In this document: piece by piece, positions 24,681 to 34,300 of the stretch | Layout: each line of letters opens with the position of its first letter | How positions within the stretch are numbered: the first letter of the stretch is position 1 | NCBI RefSeq assembly: GCF_016887565.1 | Contig: NZ_CP069396.1 | Location: forward strand, 8,228,001-8,292,000 | Source: Archangium violaceum | GTDB lineage: Bacteria > Myxococcota > Myxococcia > Myxococcales > Myxococcaceae | DNA length: 64,000 bases | Direction of reading: 5' to 3' | Position numbers and translations under genes: made by a program | Notes under the pieces: generated by a model | Databases searched by the model: none | Told to the model about the DNA's origin: nothing | What the model saw: the letters and a program-made list of their open reading frames with translations, nothing else

Positions 24681-25825
24681 TCTACTGGGACCACAACGCG
24701 GCCGCGCCGGTGCGGCCGGAGGTGGCCACGTTGCTGGCGCGGACCTTCTCCGAGGGAGGCTGGGGCAACGCCTCCAGCGTGCACCGGGGTGGGCGCGAGG
24801 CCCGGGGGCGACTGGACGCGGCGCGGGCCCGGGTGGCGCGAGTGCTGGGCTGTGAGCCGAAGGAGGTGTGCTTCACCGGCTCGGGCTCGGAGGCGGACGC
24901 GCTGGCGCTGAAGGGCACCTGGCTGGCGCGGAAGGAAACCCGGAGACGGCGCGTGGTGACCTCGGCCATCGAGCATCCCTCGGTGCTGGCGGCGGTGAAG
25001 CAGCTGGAGGCCCTGGGCGCGGAGGTGGTGCGGGTGCGGCCGGGACATGACGGCCGGGTGCCACTGGAAGCGATGATGGAGGCGCTGACGCCGGAGACGC
25101 TGCTGTGCTCGTTGATGTGGGCGAACAACGAGACGGGCGTGGTGCAGCCGGTGGCGGAGCTGTCGAGGGCGTGCCGGCAGAGGGGAATCCTGTTCCACAC
25201 GGATGCGGTGCAGGCGGTGGGAAAGCTGCCGACGAACCTGCGCGAGGTGGACGCGGATCTGCTGGCGCTGTCGGCGCACAAGTTCGGAGGCCCGCCAGGA
25301 GCGGGGGTGCTGGTGGTGCGCAAGGGCGTGGAGATGCAGGCGCTGACACCGGGGCACCAGGAAGCGGGACTGCGAGGGGGGACACAGAACGTGCCCTACG
25401 CGGAGGCGCTGGCGCTGGCGTTGGAACTGGCGAACGAGGAGCAGCCGGCGCACGCGGCGAGGGTGGAGAAGCTGAGGGACACCTTCGAGCGGGAGGTACG
25501 CACGCGCATCCCGGACGTGACGGTGAGCGGGGAGGGAGCGCCGCGAGTGCCGAACACGAGCAACCTGTGCTTCCACGGGGCGGACGGAGAGGCACTGCTG
25601 ATCGCGCTGGATCTGGAAGGTATCTGCGCGTCCTCGGGAGCGGCGTGTGCATCGGGGACGCTGACGCCCTCGCACGTACTGCTGGCGATGGGACTCACGC
25701 CGACGCAGGCGCACGGCTCACTGCGCTTCTCCTTGGGGCCGACGACGACGGAGGCGGAGGTGACACGGGTGGTGGAGGCCCTCACCACGCATGTACCGAG
25801 GGCCCGAGCCCTGAACCTGGAGTAG
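24677..25825 (+). CDS. Cysteine desulfurase (NifS/IscS-like)
   Basis: A 382-residue class V PLP aminotransferase-fold enzyme that removes sulfur from cysteine for Fe-S cluster or tRNA thiolation. It shows the PLP-binding TSAIEHPSVL, Lys202 in LSAHKFGGPPGAGVL and the persulfide Cys324 in SSGAACASGTLTPSHVL. The GxACxxG spacing points to the NifS/IscS group rather than SufS. No iscU, iscA or mnmA is next to it, so its sulfur acceptor is not given by context. The GTG start overlaps the DHH stop by 4 nt. Confidence 0.92.
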   Translation: MIYWDHNAAAPVRPEVATLLARTFSEGGWGNASSVHRGGREARGRLDAARARVARVLGCEPKEVCFTGSGSEADALALKGTWLARKETRRRRVVTSAIEHPSVLAAVKQLEALGAEVVRVRPGHDGRVPLEAMMEALTPETLLCSLMWANNETGVVQPVAELSRACRQRGILFHTDAVQAVGKLPTNLREVDADLLALSAHKFGGPPGAGVLVVRKGVEMQALTPGHQEAGLRGGTQNVPYAEALALALELANEEQPAHAARVEKLRDTFEREVRTRIPDVTVSGEGAPRVPNTSNLCFHGADGEALLIALDLEGICASSGAACASGTLTPSHVLLAMGLTPTQAHGSLRFSLGPTTTEAEVTRVVEALTTHVPRARALNLE

Positions 25826-25852
25826 CCCGCGAGAGCAACCCGCGAGCAACCC

Positions 25853-25952
25853 CCCTCTCCCTCCGGGAGAGGGACAGGGTGAGGGTATCGAGCATCCCAG
25901 GTTGAACCCGTGTATGCCCCCTCTCCCTCTGGGAGAGGGCTGGGGTGAGGGT
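25853..25952. repeat. Paired palindromic repeat elements, copies 3-4
   Basis: Two direct copies of the CCCTCTCCC / GGGAGAGGG element with GGGTGAGGGT tails (25853-25886 and 25918-25952). The second has a T in the loop (CCCTCTGGG). The spacer keeps GTTGAACCCGTGTA, close to the spacer of copies 1-2. Confidence 0.85.
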
Positions 25953-25995
25953 CTCCCCTCCCCGTGCATCCACTCCGCCCCAATACCTCCCGAAC

Positions 25996-26163
25996 TCACC
26001 ACTTCTGCTCAGGGAGCTTCTTCTCGCGGACATCCTCGGGAGCCTGACCATAGCCCGGGATGCCCTCATGGGACTCCTTGGGGGTCGTCTGCCTGCGCTC
26101 GTCCTTGCGCTCCGTGTCGGCCTCGCGGGTCTCCTGCGGCTTCTTCTCCTGCTCCGTGGCCAT
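25996..26163 (-). CDS. Small hydrophilic protein
   Basis: A 55-residue, highly charged protein (Glu, Lys, Arg, Gln, Pro-rich) with no Cys or hydrophobic segment, probably unfolded. The start is decided by a very strong ribosome site, GAGGGAGGA, 5 nt before the ATG at 26163. It lies alone between two repeat pairs. The central ESHEGIPGYGQ is the only distinctive stretch. I do not recognise the family. Confidence 0.62.
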   Translation of the reverse strand: MATEQEKKPQETREADTERKDERRQTTPKESHEGIPGYGQAPEDVREKKLPEQKW

Positions 26164-26266
26164 CTCGAATCCTCCCTCGCGCGATGGGCGCGCACCGTCG
26201 TACAGGGAAAGATCGGCACGCGGCGGGCAACAGGCATCCCACGGGGAGACAGGCTGGAGAGCGCTG

Positions 26267-26366
26267 ACCCTCACCCCAGCCCTCTCCCAGGGGGAGAGGG
26301 AGCGGACACGGATCCAACCCGGGGTCCGAGCGACCCTCACCCCGACCCTCTCCCGGAGGGAGAGGG
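26267..26366. repeat. Paired palindromic repeat elements, copies 5-6
   Basis: Two copies of the same element in the opposite orientation (ACCCTCACCCC first, then the palindrome) at 26267-26300 and 26333-26366. The spacer carries GGATCCAACCCGG, the reverse-orientation counterpart of the spacer of copies 1-2. Confidence 0.85.
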
Positions 26367-26377
26367 AGAGGAGGTCC

Positions 26378-27319
26378 TCACGTCGAGTCGCTGATCCCGA
26401 AGAGCCCACGGACCACGGCGGCGATGGCCAACGGGGTGCCCACGCGCTCGTCGTAGTGGGGCGCCAGGGCCTCGGCGAAGGCCTCGGCCGAGGGGAACCG
26501 GTCCTCGGGATTCACCGCGAAGCCCTTGTGGATGATCTCGTCCAGGGCTTCGGGGATCTCCGGGCGGATGAGGCTCGGCGGCAGGTAATCCCGGTAGACG
26601 ATCTTCGTGAAGACCTCTTCCGGAGTGGAACCCGTGAAGGGCCGCTGCAGCGTCAGCAGCTCGTACAGCACGACGGTGGCGGCCCACAGGTCCACCGACG
26701 GATCGATGGCGCCCTGCAGGGCCTCGGGAGACAGATAGTAGGGCTTGCCGAGCACCTCGCCGCCCTGGAGCACCCCATCCACGCGCAGGCGGGCCACGCC
26801 GAAGTCACCCAGCTTGATGTCGCCCAGCCGGGAGATGAACAGGTTCGAGGGCGAGATGTCGCAGTGGACGATGCCCAGGGGCTCGCCGCCGGGGCCCGTA
26901 GCGGAGTGGGCGTAGCTCAGGGCCTGGAGCAGCACGCGGCCCAGGTAGACGGCGAAATCCAGGGGCAGGTAGATGCCGCGGTGCTTGCAGCGGCGGAGGA
27001 TGTGCCCGAGGTCCCGGCCATCCACCAGCTCCATGACGATGAAGTACTGGCCCTCCACCAGCCCCACGTCGAGCACCTGGACGATGTTGGGATGATCCAG
27101 CTGCTTGGTGAGGCGGGCCTCGGCGGCGAAGAGGGAGACGGAGGCGGGATCCTTGGTGAGGGCGGGCAGCAGCCGCTTGACGGCGACGGTCCAGCCCTGA
27201 CGGGGACCGGCGCGAACGCGCGCCCGGAAGACCTCGGCCATTCCGCCCTTGCCGAGCTGTGACAGGATTTCGTAGGGGCCGAGGATGCGGGGAATCCGCG
27301 GCGTGGGAGAAGTGCTCAC
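26378..27319 (-). CDS. Cytoplasmic Ser/Thr protein kinase
   Basis: A 313-residue Hanks-type kinase consisting almost only of the kinase domain. Seen: glycine loop LGKGGMAEVF (about 22-31), ATP lysine Lys48 in VAVKRLL, catalytic loop VHCDISPSN with Asp154, DFG at 172-174 and an APE-like SPE in PYYLSPEAL. The loop has Cys for the Arg of HRD and Ser for the usual Lys. The Ser is common in myxobacterial kinases; the Cys makes it a non-RD kinase, so activation-loop phosphorylation may not be needed. No transmembrane segment. The GTG start at 27319 is 4 nt after the stop of the upstream TPR gene. An in-frame extension of 39 residues upstream is rejected. Confidence 0.9.
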   Translation of the reverse strand: MSTSPTPRIPRILGPYEILSQLGKGGMAEVFRARVRAGPRQGWTVAVKRLLPALTKDPASVSLFAAEARLTKQLDHPNIVQVLDVGLVEGQYFIVMELVDGRDLGHILRRCKHRGIYLPLDFAVYLGRVLLQALSYAHSATGPGGEPLGIVHCDISPSNLFISRLGDIKLGDFGVARLRVDGVLQGGEVLGKPYYLSPEALQGAIDPSVDLWAATVVLYELLTLQRPFTGSTPEEVFTKIVYRDYLPPSLIRPEIPEALDEIIHKGFAVNPEDRFPSAEAFAEALAPHYDERVGTPLAIAAVVRGLFGISDST

Positions 27320-27323
27320 GCGC

Positions 27324-28262
27324 TCAGGGTCCCGTGTGTGGCCGCCGTCCGGCGGGCGACTTGTAGTTCTGGATGGCCTGGTTGGTGAGACCCAGGTACT
27401 CGGGCTCCGAGCCCAGGAACCGATCCAGCTCGACATCCTGGAACGAGCCCTCGGGGATGGCGAAGCCCAGCTTCACCGCCTGCCTCAAGGAGTCCATGGC
27501 CTTCCGCTTGTCACCGAGCCGGCTGTGGGCGCAGGCCAGGTGGTAGTGGATGCTCGGCTCGCGCGTGTTGAGGACGCGGGCCCTGTCCAGGGCCTCCACG
27601 GCATCACGCGCCTGACCGCGCATCAGTTGGGCGGTGCCCAGCCCGAAGAAGGCCACCCAGTTGCGGTCGTCCTGGGTGATGCTTCGCTCGAACTCGGTCG
27701 CCGAGCCGCTCCAGTCCTTGGCCCCCAGCAGCCGGGTGCCCTTCTCCAGCGACTCCTTGGCGGCCACGGGGTCGCGCTTCTCCGTGCGCAGGCGCGCCAG
27801 GGACGAGCCCCCCTCGCGCACCACGCCCACGGCGGGCGCCTCCGCCTCCTCCGCCAGGGCCGGCTGCAACACCAACAGGCCCCCCGGACCCAGCTCCGGC
27901 GCCTGACACCCCTGGCGCGGCCGCACGTAGGCCGTCAGCGTCCCATCCGACGGGGCGTAGAAGGCGAGCACGGGCAACCGGTCCACCGCGGGGCACGCGT
28001 TCCCCGTCAGGCACAGGGTGAGCTCTCCCACCAGCACGTTGCCCTGGAACTCGCCCTCCAACACCGGCCGCCGGGGCTCGAAGCCACAGGCCCCACCCTC
28101 CCCGGCCGTGTAGGCGACCAACCGCTCGCGCACCAGGCTCAGCTCCACCCGGCCCCAGAGGTCCGCCTGGTAGCTGCCCGAGGGGCGGCCCTCCGCCCAC
28201 GCGGCACCAGGGGCCACGGCGACGAGGACCGCGAGGCCGATTGTTCTGAACACGGACGCCAT
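27324..28262 (-). CDS. Exported TPR protein
   Basis: A 312-residue protein with a signal peptide (residues 1-23, ending AAWA). A beta-rich, four-cysteine domain at about 28-125 has no match I know. Three to four TPR units follow at about 170-285, containing SIHYHLACAHSRLGDKRKAM. Start at 28262 is chosen for the signal peptide; ATGs at 28280 and 28283 are possible. It precedes the kinase by 4 nt, so the pair could link a periplasmic TPR protein with a cytosolic kinase, although neither has a membrane anchor to connect them. Confidence 0.8.
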   Translation of the reverse strand: MASVFRTIGLAVLVAVAPGAAWAEGRPSGSYQADLWGRVELSLVRERLVAYTAGEGGACGFEPRRPVLEGEFQGNVLVGELTLCLTGNACPAVDRLPVLAFYAPSDGTLTAYVRPRQGCQAPELGPGGLLVLQPALAEEAEAPAVGVVREGGSSLARLRTEKRDPVAAKESLEKGTRLLGAKDWSGSATEFERSITQDDRNWVAFFGLGTAQLMRGQARDAVEALDRARVLNTREPSIHYHLACAHSRLGDKRKAMDSLRQAVKLGFAIPEGSFQDVELDRFLGSEPEYLGLTNQAIQNYKSPAGRRPHTGP

Positions 28263-28360
28263 GGGTGGGAGCGCCTCCATCATAGGAGTCGCCCGGCTGA
28301 GTTGTAAACGCACACCGATGGCTTGACCCATCCGCCCCACGTTCTTATCATTCCCTCAGC

Positions 28361-28385
28361 AACTCCTGGGGTTTCCCCAGGAGTT
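28361..28385. promoter_or_regulatory. Perfect 11-bp-arm palindrome before the 6S RNA candidate
   Basis: Arms AACTCCTGGGG and CCCCAGGAGTT with a 3-nt TTT loop. It lies between the divergent TPR gene and the 6S RNA candidate. There is no T-run on either side, so a simple intrinsic terminator is unlikely; it may be an operator. Confidence 0.45.
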
Positions 28386-28404
28386 TCAAGGATTTGCCGT
28401 AACG

Positions 28405-28566
28405 AAAGGTTTGTTGAAGGGCTGTCCCCTGCGGGGCGCGTGATGCCCAGCAGAAATTCGAACCGATACGTCCATCACGGGGTCCGTTTCGAGTCCCATG
28501 TGCAAGCCCTCCCCTCGCGGGATGAGGGAAGCCTACGGGTCCACGACTTCGAACCCCACCTGGCTT
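28405..28566 (+). ncRNA. ssrS: 6S RNA candidate
   Basis: A non-coding stretch of about 160 nt directly before the 5-formyl-THF cyclo-ligase gene, the classical ssrS position in proteobacteria. The ends pair: AGGTTTGTTGAAG at 28407-28419 with CTTCGAACCCCACCT at 28547-28561 (one bulge and a few mismatches). Inside, GGCTGTCCCCTG and GAAGCCTACGGGTCCACGAC resemble the two strands around the central bubble of E. coli 6S RNA. An apical stem CGTGATG/CATCACG is perfect. A T5 run follows the closing stem. 6S RNA binds RNA polymerase holoenzyme and down-regulates transcription in stationary phase. Exact ends are estimated. Confidence 0.72.
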
Positions 28567-28644
28567 TTTAGGGTTCAATGGACGCTAGGCACACGGCCAT
28601 ACGGCGGGGGACTTTTTTCTTACTCTTGGCGGGGAGCGGGGCAG

Positions 28645-29271
28645 GTGGCGAGCGAGACGGTGGCGCAAGAGGGGGCTGCTCGGAAGGTGTCGCTGCGCGA
28701 GGAGTTGACGGCGCGGCGCAAGGCGATGACGCCGGACATCATCGACGAGCGCGGGTTGAAGGTTCAGGCCCGATTCCTGGCAACGCCCTATTACCAAAAG
28801 GCGAGGACGGTGGCCCTCTACGCCCCCATTCGGGGTGAGGTGCCCACGCGGGACATCCTGATCGCGGCGCTGCAGGACGAGAAGATCGTCTGCTACCCGC
28901 TGTCCCACGTCCATGGACGCATCCTGTCCTTCCGGGCCATCAAGTCCGAAGCGGAGCTGGAGCCTGGCAGGCTCGGAGTACGCGAGCCCACCAACTCCGC
29001 CGAGCTCATCCCGGTGGACCAGATCGATCTGTTCGTGGTGCCCGGACTGGGCTTCACACGAGATGGCAAGCGGCTGGGACGTGGCGGCGGGTATTACGAC
29101 GCCACGCTCCGGGCGGCCTCGGCGCGCAGCCGCCGGGTGGGACTGGCCTTCGGAGATCAGGTCGTCGACACCATGCCGACAACCAGTGAGGACGTGGACA
29201 TGGACCTCGTCGTCACCGAGTCGGAGACACTGCGCGGGCTGTACCGCGACTGGGACTTCGTCGACACGTGA
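28645..29271 (+). CDS. 5-formyltetrahydrofolate cyclo-ligase
   Basis: A 208-residue enzyme (MTHFS family) that converts 5-formyl-THF and ATP to 5,10-methenyl-THF in one-carbon metabolism. The signature GLGFTRDGKRLGRGGGYYD lies at about 133-151, and the N-terminal SLREELTARRKAM with YAPIRGEVPT fits the family. I start at the GTG at 28645, preceded by GGGGAG. The open frame reaches 28498 but that part lies inside the 6S RNA candidate. The stop overlaps the start of the next gene (GTGA). Confidence 0.92.
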   Translation: MASETVAQEGAARKVSLREELTARRKAMTPDIIDERGLKVQARFLATPYYQKARTVALYAPIRGEVPTRDILIAALQDEKIVCYPLSHVHGRILSFRAIKSEAELEPGRLGVREPTNSAELIPVDQIDLFVVPGLGFTRDGKRLGRGGGYYDATLRAASARSRRVGLAFGDQVVDTMPTTSEDVDMDLVVTESETLRGLYRDWDFVDT

Positions 29272-30059
29272 AAGTACTCTTCATGGGTGATGTGGTGGGC
29301 CGGCCAGGGCTCCTGGCCGTGCGTACCCTTCTGCCCAAGCTCATCGCGCGCCACTCGGTGGATCTGGTCGTCGCCAACGCGGAGAACAGCGAAGGCGGCG
29401 CCGGCATCTCCCCCGAGTCGGCCGAGGCGCTGCTCGGCAGTGAGGTCAACCTCCTGACGAGCGGCAACCATTTCTGGACCAAGAAGCAGATCCTCCCCTG
29501 GGTGGAGGACAACCCCAACCTGCTGTTGCGCCCGGCCAACTATCCCAAGGGCGCGCCGGGCAAGGGGCACACCGTCATCCAGACGCCGGACGGGCGCAAG
29601 CTCGGGGTGCTCAACCTCGAGGGCCGCGTCTTCATGAAGCCGCTGGACAACCCGTTCACGGTGGCGCTGGAGCTGGTGGCCGAGCTGCGCAAGCAGACGC
29701 CCTGCATCCTGGTGGACATGCACTGCGAGGCCACCAGCGAGAAGAACGCCATGGGCGCGCACCTGGACGGCAAGGTGTCCGCCGTGGTGGGCACCCACAC
29801 GCACGTGCAGACGGCCGACGAGCGCATCCTCCCGGGTGGCACGGCCTTCATCACCGACGTGGGCATGTGTGGCCCGCTGGACTCCGTCATCGGCGTGAAG
29901 AAGGAGCTCTCCATCGAGCGCTTCATCACCCTGCGCCACACCCCCTACGAGGTGGCCAAGAACCTGGTGTACCTGCAGGGCGTGGTCATCGACCTGGATG
30001 ACAAGACGGGCAAGGCGCGGAGCATCGAGCGCGTCCGCGAGCACCTGCCGGGCACGTAA
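29268..30059 (+). CDS. YmdB-family metallophosphoesterase
   Basis: A 263-residue calcineurin-like phosphodiesterase of the YmdB group (2',3'-cyclic-nucleotide phosphodiesterases known to affect biofilm and motility choices in Bacillus). All metal-ligand motifs are visible: GDVVGRPG at 7-14, [10 protein letters not shown] near 37-46, TSGNHFW near 64-70, [14 protein letters not shown] near 145-158 and GTHTHVQT near 173-180. Length matches the family. It overlaps the cyclo-ligase stop by 4 nt and is followed by tyrS after 53 nt. Confidence 0.92.
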   Translation: MKVLFMGDVVGRPGLLAVRTLLPKLIARHSVDLVVANAENSEGGAGISPESAEALLGSEVNLLTSGNHFWTKKQILPWVEDNPNLLLRPANYPKGAPGKGHTVIQTPDGRKLGVLNLEGRVFMKPLDNPFTVALELVAELRKQTPCILVDMHCEATSEKNAMGAHLDGKVSAVVGTHTHVQTADERILPGGTAFITDVGMCGPLDSVIGVKKELSIERFITLRHTPYEVAKNLVYLQGVVIDLDDKTGKARSIERVREHLPGT

Positions 30060-30112
30060 AGCCGCGTTTCCGGGCCTCTCTGGCAACGTTTTCGGATAGG
30101 GTGCGCTGCGCC

Positions 30113-31375
30113 ATGTCCGAAAACGCTTTGCGCAAGGCGACCCCCCAGGAGCAGTTCGAGGAAGTGACCCGCGGCACCGTGGACCTCCAGGTGCCCGAGG
30201 ATCTGAAGAAGAAGCTCGAGCGCTCGTATGAGACGGGCAAGCCGCTCGTCATCAAGGCCGGTTTCGATCCGAGCCGCCCGGACCTGCACCTGGGCCACTC
30301 GCTGCTGCTCACGCGCATGCGGCGCTTCCAGGACTTCGGGCACCAGGTGGTGTTCCTCATCGGTGACTTCACCGCGCTGATCGGCGACCCCTCGGGGAAG
30401 AACACCACGCGCCCCGCCCTCACCCGCGACGAGGTGAAGGTCAACGCGAAGACGTACCAGGACCAGGTCTTCAAGGTGCTGGACGCGGCGAAGACGCAGG
30501 TGCGCTTCAACTCCGAGTGGTTGGACAAGCTGGGCACGGAGGGGATGATCCGCCTGGCGGCGCGCTACTCGGTGCAGCGCATGCTGGAGCGCGATGACTT
30601 CAAGAAGCGCTTCCGGGAGAACCGCTCCATCTCCATCCACGAGTTCCTCTACCCGCTGCTGCAGGGCTACGACTCGGTGGCGCTGAAGGCGGACGTGGAG
30701 CTGGGCGCGACGGATCAGCTCTTCAACCTGCTGGTGGGCCGGCAGCTCATGAAGGAAGAGGGCATGGAGCCGCAGGTCATCATGACCGGGCCCATCCTCG
30801 AGGGTCTGGACGCGAAGCTGGTCGACGGGAAGATCACCGGCGACAAGATGTCCAAGAGCCTGGACAACTACGTGGGCATCAGCGAGTCGCCGGAGCAGAT
30901 CTACGGCAAGCTGATGAGCATCACGGACGACCTGATGTGGCGCTACTACGAGCTGCTGTCGTCGCGGACGCTCAAGGAGCTGGCCGAGCTGAAGGAGAAG
31001 GTGCTGCGCGGGGAGCTGCACCCGAAGGCGGCGAAGTCGGGCTTCGCCCAGGAGATCGCCGCGCGCTTCCATGACGCGGAGTCGGCCCAGAAGGCGATGC
31101 AGGCCTGGGAGGAGCGCTACTCCCAGAAGAAGATCGTCGCCGAGGACCAGCCGCTGGTGGAGGTGTCGATGGGAGGCGCCCCCAAGCTCCCGCTGGCCAA
31201 GGCGCTGGCGGAGGCGAAGCTGGTGGCCTCCGTCACGGAGGCGCGCAAGCTGATGGGCCAGGGCGGCGTGCGGGTGAACGGCGAGAAGGCCACGGACCCC
31301 AAGCACGAACTGGACGCGGGCGAGTACCTGGTCCAGGTGGGCAAGCACAAGACCGCGCGCATCAAGCTGGCGTGA
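30113..31375 (+). CDS. tyrS: Tyrosyl-tRNA synthetase
   Basis: A 420-residue class I aminoacyl-tRNA synthetase. The HIGH-type motif is HLGH ([10 protein letters not shown]) near residue 60 and the KMSKS loop [10 protein letters not shown] is near 243-252. Tyr-site residues are in [14 protein letters not shown]-terminal S4 RNA-binding domain includes [10 protein letters not shown]. The N-terminal shape ([15 protein letters not shown]) is that of the TyrRZ-like subtype. I use the ATG at 30113 rather than the GTG four codons upstream. The last 14 nt overlap the convergent kinase gene. Confidence 0.95.
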   Translation: MSENALRKATPQEQFEEVTRGTVDLQVPEDLKKKLERSYETGKPLVIKAGFDPSRPDLHLGHSLLLTRMRRFQDFGHQVVFLIGDFTALIGDPSGKNTTRPALTRDEVKVNAKTYQDQVFKVLDAAKTQVRFNSEWLDKLGTEGMIRLAARYSVQRMLERDDFKKRFRENRSISIHEFLYPLLQGYDSVALKADVELGATDQLFNLLVGRQLMKEEGMEPQVIMTGPILEGLDAKLVDGKITGDKMSKSLDNYVGISESPEQIYGKLMSITDDLMWRYYELLSSRTLKELAELKEKVLRGELHPKAAKSGFAQEIAARFHDAESAQKAMQAWEERYSQKKIVAEDQPLVEVSMGGAPKLPLAKALAEAKLVASVTEARKLMGQGGVRVNGEKATDPKHELDAGEYLVQVGKHKTARIKLA

Positions 31376-34300
31376 GCCGGGGAAGCATCACGGTGAACCT
31401 CGAGCCCTGGCCCGGTGTGCTCTCCACGCGCACCGTGCCACCGAGCGCTTCCGTGATGCTCCTCACGATGTAGAGGCCCAGCCCGAACCCGCCATAGTGA
31501 CGGGTCGGCACCGCGCGCTCGAACCGCTCGAAGATGTGGGGAAGGCGATCGGGGGCGATACCGATGCCGTGGTCCACCACCGAGAGCTCGGCCATGCCGT
31601 CCTTGCGAGCGACGGAGATCTCGATGGGCCTGCCCTCGCCGAACTTGAGGGCGTTGCCGAGCAGGTTGGCGACCACCTGATCCAACCTGCTCCTGTCCCA
31701 CAGCCCCTCGACGAGCGCTTCGGCCCGGACGTCCACCCGCGACCCGGATTGAGCGATGCTCTCGCCAAAACGCTCCACGACGTCGGCCACGACCGCCGGC
31801 AGGTCCACCCGCTCGAGATGGAGCTCGAGCCGCCCGGCGTGGAGCCGTGAGACGTCGAGCACGTCATCGACCAGGCGCGAGAGCCGCTGCACCTGCCTGT
31901 CCGTCGACTGGAGGACCCGGAGCAGCCGCTCCTCGGAGGGGCGCTCGCGTTTGCGGACCACCGATTGAAGGCCGATGTTCATGGAGGTGATGGGCGTCTT
32001 CAGCTCGTGCGCCGCGACGCAGAGGAACTCCTCGCGGACGCGGATTCCCTCCTGGGCCTCCTGATACAGGTGGGCGTTGTCGATGGCGATGGCGGCCCGG
32101 CGGGCCAGCTCCTCGGCGAGCGCCAGCTCCGACGGCCCGAAGGAGCGCCTTGGATCCGCGGAGCCGACGGTGATCGCCCCCATCGTCCTGCCGCGAGCCA
32201 CGAGCGGCACGGCGATGAGGCTCCGGGCCCCGAGCTCGCGGATGAGCCGGAAGTGTTCGGCATCGAGACAGTGGGCCCGCAGCACCTCATCCGACAGCTC
32301 CGCCAGCAGGAGCGGCCTGCTCGAGGCCAGGACGCGGGCCGCCGGCTGAGTCGAGCCCCTTTCGAGCGGATAGCGCTCCTCGAGCTCGCGGAGGCTCTTC
32401 TCCTTCATGGGATCGATGTGCACCCCGGCCAGTCGATGGAGCCGTCCGCCCTCCCCCACCACGTCGACGACGCACCAGTCGGCGAACGCCGGCGCGATGA
32501 AGCGCGCCAGGTTGCGGAGGGTCGTCGGGTAATCGAGCGACTCGGCGAGCAGCGCGCTCACGTCGGCCAGGAAGCGCACGGCCCTCTCCGCCCGCCTCCG
32601 CTCCTCCACCTCCACCTTGAACTTCTCGAACAGGAGGCTGTTCTCGAGGGCGATGGCGATCTGCGCGGACAGGAGCTCCAGCACCCGGACGCGCTCCCGG
32701 GTGAAGGCGCGCGGCGTCAGATCGTTCTCGAAGAAGAACGTGCCGAGCAGGGTCTCCTGGCGCTGGATGGGAAGCACCAGGACGGACATCACGTTGCTCT
32801 CCGCGAGATAGGGCTCGGAAGCGAACCGCTGATCCCGGGAGGCATCCTCGAGCACGAGCACCTGCCGCGTCCTGCGCACGTACTCGATGACCTCCCGGGG
32901 AAGCTCGTCCGACGCGGCGAGCGGCGCCCTCTCGGTGGAGACCGGAAGCGTGGCGCCTCCGACCGCCCGGACGAACGGTCCGTCTTCCTCCTCGACCACG
33001 AGCACGCCCCGCTCGGCGCCCGCCGCCTGGATGCACACCTCCATCAGCTTTCCCAGCAGACGCTCGAGCTCGATTTCCCCCGAGATGGTCTCGGCCGTCT
33101 TGAGCAGGCTGAGGGCATCGAGCGCCGTCCCGGGAGCGCGCTCCTCCACGGCGCCAGGCCCCACGGAACCCCCGCTGAGGTCGAACTCGTCATCGAGCGC
33201 CCGCGCCTTGGCCAGGGCTCCCCACCGGGCCCAGCCCTTCTGGGCAGCACACAGGTACAGGTGGGCGACGCGAGTCCGGCCATGCCCATGATAGAGCCGC
33301 CCGCAGAGCTCGTTGGCCAGCGCCGCATCCTGGAGGAAGCGGGCCTTCGTCGCCGCCTCGATGGCTTGGTCGTACAACCCGGTGGCCTCGAGGAACTGGC
33401 CCTGGACCCGGGCGATCTCCGCGTCCACGAGCAGGCGCTTGTGGCGGAAGTTCTCCGCACACCCCTCCTCCCACCGTCTCAGCTTCTCGCGCGAGGCGGC
33501 CACACGCTCGAGCCGCGCGGCCCGCTCCCCGGGCGTGGCCCCGTCACAGAGCGCCAGGAGGTTCAGCGCCAAGTAGAACGCATGCTCGGCCGAGGGAATG
33601 TAACCCCCCAGGAAGTCCAGGAACCGGGCCGCCGACTCGGCCCGCGCGCTCGCCTCGGACAGGTCCCGGAAGAGGAACGAGCTCTGGAGCCGCAGGATGT
33701 CGTACATGCACCGCGTCGTCGGCTCGTTCAGCGCGGCCGCGAGGAACGCCGGCTCGCTGAACTCATCGTCGTCGAACCGGTGGAGATCCCGCGTGAGCCC
33801 CTTCAGGCAGCGGATGGCCTGCCGGTAGGCCAGATGATTCAGGACCGCGCCCTCGCTCCTGACCTGCCGGCAGAACCCCAGACCGTCATCCAGCGCGACC
33901 AGAATCCCGTCGAGCTCCATCCCCCCGGTGAACGAGTAGATGACGATCATCGTGCGGCCGTAGACGGCGTTCTGGATCTCTCCGAACTGCAGCCCCATCT
34001 CGAAGATCTGATGGGCTCCCGTCACACAGGTGGAGAGCGGAGCCAGCCACGCTCGCACGAAGTTGTTGTACAGCTGGAAGGCGCGAACCTCCTGCAGGCG
34101 ATCCTCGAACTTCCGTGCGAGCTCCACGGAGAGGCGGCTGAAGCCCTCGGCGGCCCGAAGCTCACCCATGCCCAGCAGCAACTGCGCATAGACGGCATAC
34201 GGCATGATCGAGTCGTTGCAGTGCCCGTGCTCCAACGTGAAGCGGACCCCTCGGGCCGTCAGGAGCATGAGGAGCTCGCGGTCGACGAACCATGCGGGGA

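Noticed and set aside
28498-28644. N-terminal extension of 5-formyl-THF cyclo-ligase
   Set aside because: It overlaps the 6S RNA candidate and is not family-like; the GTG at 28645 has a ribosome site.
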